A stretch of 64,000 bases of DNA from Emiliania huxleyi CCMP1516 (taxonomy: Eukaryota; Haptophyta; Isochrysidales; Noelaerhabdaceae), in NCBI RefSeq assembly GCF_000372725.1, contig NW_005201192.1, positions 622,378 to 686,377 of the forward strand, given 5' to 3'. Below the pieces are notes generated by a model. It was not told the origin of the DNA and did no database searches. It saw nothing but the letters and a program-made list of their open reading frames with translations. This document shows, in pieces, positions 1 through 9,540 of the stretch. Both the position numbers and the translations under genes were made by a program. The stretch's first letter is position 1; every line of letters starts with the position of its first letter.

Positions 1-2
1 CG

Positions 3-710
3 GCCACGTACGGCGGCGTGCTGCGCTTCCAGCGTACGGACGGCGCGCCGCGTTTCGCGGCGAAGGAGCTCGCTGAGTTGGTTCCTCACAGCTAGCCGTG
101 TATGAGTCAGGCGCGCCGCTCTTCACGATGAAGAAGCTCGCCGGCCCGATCCGCATCGTGTACGCCTCCACGGGCATCACCGCCTCGACGACCAAGGCGA
201 GAGATCGTCCGAGATGTCGCCAAGCTCGTCAGAACTGCACGCTCCGCCGTCGAACGGCGCGGTTCTCTCCTCCGCCCCGCAGGTGGTTGGCGACGTCAAG
301 GCCAAGAAGGAGGCGGACGAGGCGTGGTTCGGCAGCCTGCTTGCGAGGAGAGTGGCGCTCGCGGCTGGCGGCGAGGCTCTGCCTGCGGGGAGCCTGTTCG
401 CCCCCACTTCTGTAGGTACACGGCGCTCGCGGCAGAGGGCGAGGCGGCGCTGGACGCGGGCGACATGGCGGCGCTCGGCAGGCTGCTCGACGAGAACCAC
501 GCGCTGTGCCAAGAGCTGACGGTGAGCTGCAAGGAGCTCGACGACCTCGTGGTTGCGGCGCGCGGCGCGGGGGCGGTTGGCGCCAAGATGAGCGGCACCG
601 GCCGCGGCGGGCTAATGCTCGCCCTCACGCCGACGGCCGAGTCGCAGGCGGCGGTGGCCAAGGCGCTGGAGAAGCTTGCGCCGCAGGTGTGGATGACCAC
701 CTTTGCATGA
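3..710 (+). CDS. MVK: mevalonate kinase, C-terminal part (5' end outside window)
   Basis: This enzyme phosphorylates mevalonate, an early step of cytosolic isoprenoid synthesis. Exons read as 3-42, 111-196, 283-347 and 416-710. Spliced, they give an ATYGGVLRF segment, then VYASTGITASTTKVV and the GHMP-kinase glycine-rich motif KMSGTGRGGLMLALTP near the C terminus, close to the trypanosomatid type of mevalonate kinase as I remember it. The stop is at 708-710. Two introns are GC-AG (43-110 and 197-282). The third (348-415) keeps frame and family sequence only with a GA-AG pair. The first intron has GGCGCGCCGC at both exon junctions, so that junction slides within the repeat. The family call is firm. 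The GA donor is inference from frame and homology. Confidence 0.88.
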
Positions 711-1137
711 GAGCAGTCCATGAGACGGCATGTGTCATGACCACTGCGCATGGGGGCTGGCAACGCGAAATCTGCGAAGGAGACACTCCTCAAAACGGTC
801 TGCGCGATATACAGCCGACGCGCGTACATCGTACACATGCATCATGCATGCCCCTGTCTGTCATGTTCGGCTTAGTGAAACTAAAAAAGAAAAGTGTCCG
901 CCCAAGCCCCAACTGCAACTCCTCTCCATTGTGAAGCGCCAGCCAAGAGTGCGTGCAGTGACGACTTGCGCGCAAGTCCCCCCAAAGTGACCGAACACTA
1001 GACCCCTACGTATATGCGCCTCGAATTATGTGTCAACGTATCACGTATGTCACCATCTCACTAAAGACTAACTCAGCAACAGCCAACACTTCTACGCACG
1101 GTAAAGTCGTGTGTACGCCTGCTATTCAGTCATCCTC
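711..1137. other. intergenic, tail-to-tail spacer
   Basis: This spacer lies between the 3' ends of two convergent genes. It is less GC-rich than the flanking coding DNA. I see no gene, RNA or repeat in it. Confidence 0.6.
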
Positions 1138-1709
1138 TACCGGCGCCCCTCTCGCGCCGCCGCCTGGCCACGCACCGTGCTCGTAGTCGAGGAAGCAGCG
1201 CTCGAGGCACAAGCCATGCGGCGGAGCCTTGACGACAAGCGAGCCGTGACGGCCCTTGCGCCCCCTCTCCGCCAACAGCTCTCCGACGCCAGCGACGCTC
1301 AGCTTGCCCAGCCCAACCTACAACCTCGGCCAGCCGCAGGGTCAGCTCGTCCAGGCCCCGACCGGGGCCGGCGAGCCACGCCGCCGCCGCCTGGACGAGC
1401 GTGCCGCTCAGCAGCCGCATCATGTTGTACAGGAAGCGGTCGCTCTCTGCGGTGATGATCACGACGCCTCCGCCGCCGTCGCCGCCGTCGTCCTTGTCGC
1501 GTTCCGCGGGGAGCCGTCGGACCTGCGAGCATGTCCACATGAGCATGTCCACGCCCTCTGCTCACCCCACGCCCTCTGCTCACCCCACGCCCTCTGCTCA
1601 CCCCACGCCCTCCGCTCGCCCCACGCCCTCTACTCAGGGCAAGCTCCTCTGCCCCCGCTGCCGCCACTGCGCGCGTCACGCCTCGCCTCAAGAACCCGCG
1701 GCTGCACTG

Positions 1710-1752
<43 letters not shown>

Positions 1753-2715
1753 TTGCTGCGGTGGGGTGCGGCATAGGGCGTGTTTGTCAGGGCTGGGTGT
1801 GGCGGTGGGGTGTAGCGGTAAGGGGAGAGTCGCGCCTCGAGCCGCCGCATCACCTTTGTGGGCGGCCGCGGGTCGTCTGGCCGCCGGACGCCAAAGGCGG
1901 AAAAGTCGTGCCTGAGGAAGGCTCCGAGAAGGTTCTCAGCGGGCGCGGCGCCACCGCCTCCTCGCTGCAGCCGGGCTACACCAGCTAGACCTCGGCAGCC
2001 TCTCGCCTGGCTCAGTAGGCGGGGTGATCTCGCCTCCATCTCGCCTCCATCTCGCCTCCATCTCGCCTCCATCTCGCCTCCATCTCGGCTGCATCTCGCC
2101 TCCATCTCGCCTCCATCTCGCCTCCATCTCGCCTCCATCTCGCCTCCATCTCGCCTCCATCTCGCCTCCATCTCGGCTGCATCTCGCCTCCCGGTGAGGA
2201 GAGCCGCCGCCTCCCCCATCAGCGCCACGTCGAGCCGCCTGCCGCGCCCGAGCACCCACCGGTACCGCGCGCCGAAGGGCGACCCGATCCCCTCCTCAAC
2301 CGTGTAGACGTACCTGTGGGGGACACGTCTCGGACATGTCATGGACGTGTCCTGGACAGGCCTGCCCTCCTCCGCGGTGCAGCCGCGCCGCTTGCCGACG
2401 CACGAGTCGCGCGCGTGGAAGCCCGCCTGCTCACGCCTCGAGCCGTGAAGAGAGGCTGCTCGCACCTTCGCGCGAGCCGCGCCTCGTGCAAGCTTTGGCG
2501 GAATCTCGGCTGCGTCTCGCCTGCATCTCGGCTGCATCTCGGCTGCATCTCCTCTCGGCTGCATCTCGCCGGCGCGACGCACACGCTCCGCACGAGCACG
2601 TCGGGCGGCATGCCGGAGCGCGGCCCGCTCAGGACCCGCTCGAGCACGGACGCCACCGCCGCGTCGTCTGCTGCGGAGAGCGCGGCGGCCAGTTGGACGT
2701 GCGCCACTCTCGTGC

Positions 2716-2756
<41 letters not shown>

Positions 2757-3231
2757 ACACTCTCCTGGGCAGGGGTCTCGAAGTGGAAGACCTGAGCACG
2801 GAGGGCGGCGGGCACGGCTCACGGCTCAGAGCGGGAGAGGCACGGGCGGCAGGAGGAGGGAGCGGTGGACAGGCCAGACGCGGGCTGAGCGGCATCGCGA
2901 CCTGGTCCCGCGCGTGCACGCCCTTGTCCGTGCGGCCACTGCCGGCGACGTAGACGCGGCCGCCGAGCAGCGACGAGAGGCGCGCCTCGAGGACGTCCTG
3001 GACGCCGCGGCCGCTCGGCTGTGTCTGCCACCCGACATACTCTGTGCCGTCGTACTGAACGCGGCCGACGAAGCGTGTGGTCTGCCGCGGCTGCCGCTCC
3101 TGCGCCTCACGGTCGTAAGGCCTGCGAGCCGCGCGAAACGTGGTCGCAGTGGCCATGCACCGGCGACCGCGGTGCAAGAACACTCTCGTCTCGAGCAGCG
3201 TCCGTCTCGCCGCCGCCGGGCCGCCTCGCAC
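1138..3231 (-). CDS. truA: tRNA pseudouridine synthase, TruA family
   Basis: The enzyme isomerises uridine to pseudouridine in tRNA anticodon-stem regions. The first exon has [16 protein letters not shown] and the catalytic-aspartate motif [14 protein letters not shown]. Later exons give [66 protein letters not shown] and a final [18 protein letters not shown], in the order of TruA. Introns: 2792-2901 (GT-AG), 2427-2569, 2314-2388 and 1912-2187 (GC-AG), one ending at 1523 whose best donor is also GC, and one more near 1.3 kb that I cannot place exactly. The start is open: ATG at 3156 is family-like, while the reading frame from 3231 adds a basic leader that could be an organelle signal. Intron sequence is largely tandem repeats. 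The TruA subgroup (PUS1, PUS3 or bacterial-type) is not resolved. Confidence 0.85.
1551..1760. repeat. intronic 18-bp tandem repeat and (CTG)n tract in the TruA gene
   Basis: Four to five copies of an 18-bp unit containing CCCCACGCCCTCTGCTCA lie at about 1551-1635. An imperfect (CTG)n run lies at about 1708-1758. Both are inside the intron between the HDFSAF exon and the FLYNMM exon. Confidence 0.85.
2029..2187 (-). repeat. 11-bp intronic minisatellite with 5' splice-site-like unit
   Basis: About fifteen head-to-tail copies of an 11-bp unit, GAGATGGAGGC in the gene's sense strand, with GAGATGCAGCC variants. The intron begins within the array at GCGAGATG, so its own GC-type donor is one member of the array. 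A shorter array of the same unit fills the start of the previous intron (about 2505-2569). Confidence 0.9.
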
Positions 3232-3396
3232 CGACAGATGTCGTTTTTTCTTTTGAAATTCCCGTCTGCTCTCTCTCTCTCTCTCTCAGTGTGTATGTGG
3301 CTCTTACGAACATACCCCAAGGGGACTGCTGGCCGTTTGCGATGACAGAGAGAGAGACTCTTTCTCTTGGGGTGTAAGTGCAAACAACAAACAACA
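3232..3396. other. spacer with (CT)n tracts
   Basis: This is the upstream region of the TruA gene. It contains a short CT-repeat and GAGAGA tracts. I see no gene. Confidence 0.5.
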
Positions 3397-4660
3397 TCGG
3401 CTGCAAGGCGATGCGATGTTACACAAAGTTTGTCTGCAAGGCGCGCGGGCAGCCCGGCCAACCCTTCGCGATCTTCGACTTCTTCGAACGCAACAACTTC
3501 AAGAGAGAGATTTTAGAAAACCAGCAAGAAATCACGACTGTCACAGTGTCAGTGATTTGGGCTCGGCAGCTTGTCAGCCCTCAGGCTCAGCCGAAGCTGG
3601 GGCCGGTCCCGTAGCCGAGAGAGCCCGCGCCGTGAGTTCGACGCGGTCGGGGGGCCTGCGGAGAGGCCAGCGAGGTGGCGATCGCTGTACTTCATGGTCG
3701 TCATTAAGTGACCGGCTGACAAGCCAGAGGTCGATACTCTGGACTGGACGACCCATAGGATGCCACGAATGCCTGGAGGAGAGGGAGGCGAGGCCAGAGG
3801 CAGACTCAGCTGCTCTCGGGTGATCTCGCTTTGGTGGCCGAAGGACCCGATGGTCCTGTCACATTCGCGTTCCGAGTCGTGGGGGTAGAAGAATTCGAGT
3901 AGAAATCGAGTCAGCACTTCCTTGTAGTACAGCGGACCGCCAGGCTATCAGGCTCGCCGGCAGCATCCGCAGGGAGGCAGCATATGAGGCACCAGTTTTC
4001 TGGAGAGCTCGACAGCTGCAGCCGCGATGGCGGAGTCGGCCGCGGTTCGAGCGAGCAGCTTTTGGCTGCGGGATCGAATCGCGGAAGGCTCATGCGGAAA
4101 AGGCTCATGCCCTCGCGGAGCGACGCGGGTCGCGCGGCGCGCGCGTGTGCGAAATGCGACAACAGACGACAGATGACAGGCGCCTGAGCGCTGTACGCCT
4201 GAACTTTTGTCGCCGCAATCGCCACCGCCGCCATCTTGACGAGCAGCGCGAGCGCGCTCGTCGGCGGCCAGCCGTCGCGGGCCGGGCCGAGCCCGGCCTC
4301 AACCGGCCGCGCCGCCGCAGCAGGCCCGGAGGCCCATGGCGGCCGACCAGCTGATAAGGACCTTTTCTCTCTTCAACCTGCTGCTCCACGAGACGTTCAG
4401 CGGCGGCTTCTCGCCCACCGCCGTTCTCAAGCTGCGCCGCCTCGCGCGCAAAGTCGCGCGCGGCAGCGTCGACCGCACGGCCTACTCGCCCAAGTACTCG
4501 GCTACTCGCTCTCTTTTATGTCCCACCATGCAGAGCGCATCTCTCTCTCTGTTGTGCGAGGCGTGAACCGCGCCATTCGCTCTCACCTGGCAACCCTGTC
4601 TGCACGTCTCGCGCGCGCGTGAACAGGGCCTCGAGCGTGTTGGCGGAGAGCGGTGTGAGG
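3397..4660 (+). mobile_element. LINE-like 3'-terminal fragment, split by a nested element
   Basis: The stretch from about 3425 to 3502 and from 4371 to about 4625 matches, in order, the distal part of the element at 4919-6682. It contains the CKARGQPGQPF and NNF segments, then the FNLLLHETF and SPTAVLKLRRLARK segments, and a shared 3' tail ending in CGCGCGCGTGAACAGGGC. The two halves are separated by the 868-bp element at 3503-4370, which duplicated CTTCAA on insertion. This is an old 5'-truncated copy. Confidence 0.75.
3503..4370 (-). mobile_element. 868-bp element 'T1', copy 1, with 6-bp target duplication
   Basis: The element is bounded by the direct repeat CTTCAA (3497-3502 and 4371-4376). 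Its ends are GAGAGAGATTTT at the left and TTTTCTCT at the right, which form a short imperfect inverted repeat. Removing it rejoins the LINE-like reading across the site. A second copy lies inverted at 55673-56509. Read on the minus strand, both copies share a peptide with LEFFYPHDSERECDRTIG and SFGHQSEITREQLSLPLAS. I do not recognise the family. Confidence 0.75.
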
Positions 4661-4918
4661 AAGGGCATCGTCTCTGTGATGCCTCTGCTCTCTGGTCTGT
4701 CTCGTGTCGTTTGAAAGCCAGATGCTCGTTTTTTTTTCCAGTCCGAGCCTGGCTGTTCTTGAGTTGTTGCTGTTCTTCACCTTCCTACCAAACCTAACCT
4801 CGCGAATAGTTCTTCACGTGCACCGAGCAAGCCCAACGATTCCGCAGGGTGTGTTCACGCAACACTCTATAATTTATTGATTGATGATTTTATACACATT
4901 TTGAGTGTTAGAGTTGTT

Positions 4919-6682
4919 TTTTGATTTTATATAGCTGGTAGCAAACAAACGATGCCTCGCGCCAACGCGCCGACAGTGCGCAGACGAGAGAATTAAATAA
5001 AAATAAATAAAACGGACACACCAAACAACAAACAAACGTCGACACTGACTGCGTCACGAACACCTCGCAGCTCCGCCTCAAACTCGTCCAACGGATTGCC
5101 TGCGCAAAGACCAAGTACATTGCCGGCATCACGCCGCCCAATGTCGCGTGCGACGCTCTCGAGTTTGCGCACAACCGCATCCGCAAGTCCTTTGAGAGCA
5201 TTGCTCGCGCCGACGCCTCGCCCCAGGCGCTCCGCGACCTCGCGTGGCTCCAGGCGCAGCTGCCGACCGAGATGGGCGGGTGCAACATCGACACCGCCTT
5301 CACGCGAGCCGACAGCGACTTCTCCATGTCGCTCCTCAAGAACTGGCGCACCCTCGTCGCCCACAACCCCGACTTCGCCCTCGACGAGGGAGGTGCGTCC
5401 AAGTACCCCACCATCGCCGCAGCCATCGCCACCTACGAGTCCGCCCTCTCGGACTGGAAGGAGGTGTGTGAGAAGCGCGCCGCCCGCGACAAAACCAAGT
5501 ACCACACCGTCCGCGGCGGCTACCTGACTGAGTTCTACCCCAAGAGCGTCCCGCTCCCCGAGCCCGAGTCCCTTCCAGCTACCGACGCGATTCTCAATGG
5601 CACTTGCAAATCCACGTACCCGCGGCCGCGGGCGCTCGCTGCCATCAAGAATCACAAGGACTGGTCCGCGCACCAGGAGCTCGTCAAGGCGCGGGACGTG
5701 CACGTCAAGAACAACCCGTCCCTCGGAGACAGCGCCGTCAACAACCGCGAAGCCTCGCGCTTCGTCTCCGCCTCAACGCCTTTCGCCGGCAAAGCCCTCG
5801 ATGTCCGTGTCGACGGCACGTACGCCACCGCCCTCTCCTCCGACGCCCTCCAGGAAGCTCCAGCGGAAGCTCGGCCTTTGGCTCTCCGTGGCGGGCTTCC
5901 CACCCTTCGGGTCGCGCTCGAGCGGGGCATGCCAGTCGATTTCTTCGGCGACTACCTTTACAACAAGGCCCACCACCGGCGGCCCCACGACGGCGTCCTC
6001 GCCGCCTGGGCGGACGCGATGCGCGCCCCGGCCAACGCGCCGGTCGTGCACGGTGACAAGGAGAAACCAGAGCTCACCCGGCAGTACATCAACGAGGGGT
6101 ACAAGGTCGACCTCGCGGAACCCCACGCTGGCCCGGGAGGATGCGATGAGGTGAATGAAGTCAAGCTCTCGACGCCCCTCCTCAAGACCTCCTCGGCGGG
6201 CGTTGGCAACGCCTCGAGCGGCGGCACGCCCGCCTCCGTTGGCCACTCCTACGCCTTCGGCAACACCGAAGAGAAGGCCCGCCGCCTAAACATGGGCTGC
6301 AAGGCGCGCGGGCAACCCGGCCAACCCTTCGACCACAAGAACGGCCACGGCTACGTCAAGGCGCATCGCGGTTTCTACCACGACGCGATCTTTGTCAAGC
6401 GCAACAACTTCAACCTGCTGCTCCACGAACGAGACGTTCGGCGGCGGCTTCTCGCCCACCGCCGTTCTCAAGCTGCGCCGCCTCGCGCGCAAAGCCGCGC
6501 GCGGCAGCGTCGACCGCACGGCCTACTCGCCCAAGTACTCGCTCTCTTTTATGTCCCACCATGCAGAGCGCATCTCTCTCTCTGTTGTGCGAGGCGTGAA
6601 CCGCGCCATTCGCTCTCACCTGGCAACCCTGTCTGCACGTCTCGCGCGCGCGTGAACAGGGCTCCAGGCCCCAAATGACGTG
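4919..6682 (+). mobile_element. LINE-like (non-LTR) retroelement, 5'-truncated, with 17-bp target-site duplication
   Basis: A perfect 17-bp direct repeat (4902-4918 and 6683-6699) brackets the element, as expected of target-primed insertion. The open frame from about 5035 starts inside a reverse-transcriptase-type C-terminal region (SQLRLKLVQRIACAKTKYI, then QAQLPTEMGGCN, where the LP..GGLG-like block of LINE polymerases falls). The rest of the polymerase is missing, so this copy is 5'-truncated. Related copies or fragments lie at 3397-4660, 51470-51930 and 61436-63190. Confidence 0.75.
5035..6678 (+). pseudogene. retroelement ORF: RT thumb region plus candidate PD-(D/E)XK nuclease
   Basis: After the polymerase-type thumb region comes a conserved REASRF...LDVRVDG block (about 5750-5820). 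A DKEKPELTR...KVDLAEP...NEVKLSTPL stretch (about 6055-6180) has the spacing of a PD-(D/E)XK nuclease core, with D in VDL and E.K in NEVK. A GHSYAFGNT block follows. The copy at 61436-63190 has the matching EKEKPEVTR...TDICELGG...YEVKCYNS. R2-type LINEs carry such a nuclease C-terminal to the RT. The nuclease assignment is inference from motif only. Being truncated and degenerate at its 3' end, this copy is dead. Confidence 0.5.
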
Positions 6683-6918
6683 TGAGTGTTAGAGTTGTTG
6701 GTATTACTAAAAATCCACACTAAGTGCACCACTAACTAACCGCTCTGCAACAGCACTGCGCCTCATCAGCGGGCTCCTGCTTTACCCATTCTTTTCAATC
6801 GTGGGATCGCTTGTCATGTGAGAGAGTGTTGTAAAATACTTTTCTGCTCCGGGACTTGGAAAGTTCTCTGCATCCCGACGCCAAAGCACAGCGTGTGTGC
6901 GCGCGTGTGTGTGTGTGT

Positions 6919-7560
6919 ATGCTGCTCGCTGCCGCAATCCCGCTTGGTCTGAGCCTCTCGCCGCCCGCCACCTCCGCCTCGGCGCTCTCCACGCGTGACG
7001 CGTGCCTCCTGTTTGGAGCCCTCGCCGAGCCGCTGGTCCACCTCGACCCGGAGGTCGGCGCATGCTGTCACTCTGCGTGCAGCGACTGCGAGTGGCGGCT
7101 GCCCGACGGTGGATACCGGTTCGATGTCCTCAAGGCGACCAAGCCAAAGTGGGTCCCGTGCTATCTCCGCCGCGACTTTGGCGACGAGCGTGGCTGCCAC
7201 GAGCCTCGCTGGGCCTCGGCGCTCTTCCCGGGCGGAGGCGAGGTAACGCGGGCGCAGTTTGGCGAGGCGCTCGCCGGCCTCGGCTTTGAGATGCCGATGG
7301 GCCCGCGAGGCAGCGTGGGCGCCGACGGCGGCATGCCCGAGAGCGCGGCCGATGCGCTCTGGGCGTGGCTGGCTGGCGATGGCGACGCGCTCACGCCAGA
7401 GGGCGCACGAACGCGGCTGCAGGCAATGGCCGAGGACCCCCAGGCCGAGGGCGCCGTCGGTGAGGGCCCCGACCACCTCGTGTGGAAGGAGTTTGCAAAG
7501 GACGCGGCACGCGGGGGGCGCTGGTCCCGCCGCACCTCCCCGAGACACCGTGCGGGCTGA
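6919..7560 (+). CDS. small secreted or organelle-targeted cysteine-rich protein, unknown function
   Basis: The ATG at 6919 is chosen over the longer frame because it begins MLLAAAIPLGLSLS, a signal-peptide-like leader, and because the frame upstream is a GTGT-repeat 5' leader. The body has ACCHSACSDCEWRLPDGGY (CC..C..C..W spacing) then RFDVLKATKPKWVPCYLRRDFGDERGC, which looks like a small metal- or disulfide-stabilised fold with conserved W and P residues. The last 30 residues are Arg-rich and may be intron read-through, so the true 3' end is unsure. I do not recognise a named family. Confidence 0.55.
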   Translation: MLLAAAIPLGLSLSPPATSASALSTRDACLLFGALAEPLVHLDPEVGACCHSACSDCEWRLPDGGYRFDVLKATKPKWVPCYLRRDFGDERGCHEPRWASALFPGGGEVTRAQFGEALAGLGFEMPMGPRGSVGADGGMPESAADALWAWLAGDGDALTPEGARTRLQAMAEDPQAEGAVGEGPDHLVWKEFAKDAARGGRWSRRTSPRHRAG

Positions 7561-7840
7561 TGTGGATAGGCGCTCGGCGCCAAGCCCTTCGAGATGATCG
7601 TATGAGCGCCGCCGCGATCGCACAGCGCCGATTCGCCTTGCCCGTATCCCACAACACAGGCCTACGCTTCGGCCTCGGAAGTCGGACGCTGCGCGAGCGT
7701 TGCTCTCGTCTCCTCCTTCTAGTTATGTGTAGTATAAGAGCGAGAAGGTTGCGCACGACACCACAGAGAGAGTGTTTTTGCGTTTCCGTCAAAGTAATGT
7801 TTTGCGTTTTTCGAAAAGTCGTTATGCGGCTTGTGTCGTG

Positions 7841-8490
7841 TTCCCGGGCATTCACACTATATTTCGGAGATAATTGGGCGATTATATCCATAACCGGATT
7901 TCATCCCTTTCGTTTGGTTTGCCTCTAACGGTTTGGAGATTCGTGTTACGTGTTTCCAGTCCCGTGCCCAGTGTTGTGAGAAGGAGTTTTGTTGTAAATT
8001 TCCGTTTCCGTAAAGGGTGTGGATGGTGGGTTGACGGAAAATTGAAGGACACGACCCACTTCGCCACAGACAGTCCCGCGCCTCGCGCCGCTAAGACGGC
8101 TACACGACCGCGGCTCGTGTGCATGTAGCCGTCTTTGTCCGGAGTGAATACCACCACGCGCTCGTCGGTGACGGTGTCCTTCGATTTCGCCGCGCTCGGC
8201 GAACCTCGACAGCGCCCCTTCGGTGGCATGCATGCTGCTGTACGGCCCCGGCATCGCCTTCCCAGGCTTAGCTAGACTGAGAGATATTGTGGACATGGTT
8301 GGTCTCTACAATATACTCACTGACACTGAACCTCCCAGAGCTCGTCCCGGTCCGTCACGGCCATCCTCGGCCTCCGGAGGGCCCCCGGCCTCCGTAAGGG
8401 TAAAACGTATACAGCACTCTCTGACGCGATGCGGCCTCTGCCTAGCCTCCTGCTCCTTTGCGGGAGCTATGGCGGGACCGCTATCGAGTA
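7841..8490 (+). repeat. dispersed repeat family A, split copy
   Basis: From 7841 (TGTTCCCGGGCATTCACACT) to about 7965, and again from 8396 (GGTAAAACGTATACAGCAC) to 8490, the sequence follows the uninterrupted copy at 26863-27056. About 430 bp of unrelated sequence sits between the halves. A further fragment is at 11368-11424. Confidence 0.8.
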
Positions 8491-9220
8491 TGGCTTATCC
8501 TCCGGCCAGCACGGCCTCGACTATTGCATCGCCGAGGCCGACACCACCATCGACACGACAGCGTCGACCACCATGGCAGCTCCAACGTGTGCGCTGCCAT
8601 GGACAAACCGTGCACTCTATATGCCAGCCACCACCTGGGCGCCCGGCATGTGCGAGCACAACCCCAATCGAGCCGAAAGATCTCTGAACAATGGGTCCAG
8701 TCGGTCTCTTCGAGCACGTTTTCGAGCCTACCGTTTGCGTCGACAATCCATTTCTGAAAGTTTTGTCGATAAACTTTGAACTTTGGCCAGAACACTCCGA
8801 GGACATGTGTGCCTCGCCCCACACGACCTCTCAGGCTATGGAGCACTGTGGAGGTGATCAGGGTGGTCTGACCGGGTGGTATCGCCCCGGTCTCGGCCCT
8901 CTGTAGCATCGTGAGGCGTCCCTCGTCTCTCGCTCGAGAGATGGTCATCTGAACCCGAATCATCGGTGCCCAGCACGTGTATGTTGAGTCGTACGCGGTC
9001 CTGCGGCTTGGTCGCGGGAGATAGATTGCCCGCAGTGCCACGTGCCTCCTCAGCCGAGGAAGACATATTTGTAGAAAGTATTCAAAGTACGAAGGTGTGG
9101 TGTCACACCGGTGGGGGGGAAAGACGCCAGCTGCGCCGAGTTGTGGTGTCACAACAGTAGAGAGGTCGACTGTCTCGCGGCGCGGCGGCCCCACGAGAAG
9201 CAGTCAGAGACTATTACGTG

Positions 9221-9264
9221 CCAATATTTGGGCGCCTATTAGGCGCCCAAAGTGCTAATATTGG
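9221..9264. repeat. near-perfect palindrome (hairpin)
   Basis: Inner arms TTTGGGCGCCTA (9227-9238) and TAGGCGCCCAAA (9240-9251) flank one base. Outer arms CCAATATT (9221-9228) and AATATTGG (9257-9264) extend it. It lies about 280 bp downstream of the 3' end of the minus-strand RING gene. Confidence 0.85.
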
Positions 9265-9540
9265 TGATCTAAGTGGCAAGACGTGCCACCACACGGGGTA
9301 TGGGAATATAGAGATATGTGAGTACGATGGACTAGCTGTCACTCTGGGGTGGGGAAGGGAGAATAATAGGTGAAGCCTCTCGATACAGGTCAGGCTGTTG
9401 GTGCTCGTGAGGGTATTCGTGCCTCACCTCCTGCGACACAAACATGACCATTCCCCCGGGGAGGGGCGCGGCACTGAGTGGTAGCTGTAGAGCGTGGCAC
9501 TGCGTAGCAGCTGCGGTTGATCTGGGAGCATCTCGCAATC

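Larger units (their letters stand above)
7561..9540. other. gene-poor repeat region
   Basis: This holds fragments of a dispersed repeat (family A) at about 7841-7965 and 8396-8490. A strong palindrome lies at 9221-9264. Long minus-strand frames over 8481-9194 have no recognisable domain and mixed codon use. I see no gene I can support. Confidence 0.5.

Noticed and set aside
1299-2822. A 507-residue Arg/Glu repeat protein on the minus strand
   Set aside because: It is read-through of TruA introns. The repeats are the GAGATG minisatellite and family sequence appears only in the exons.
8481-9194. 237-residue minus-strand ORF
   Set aside because: No domain, composition typical of unselected frames, and it overlaps repeat family A.
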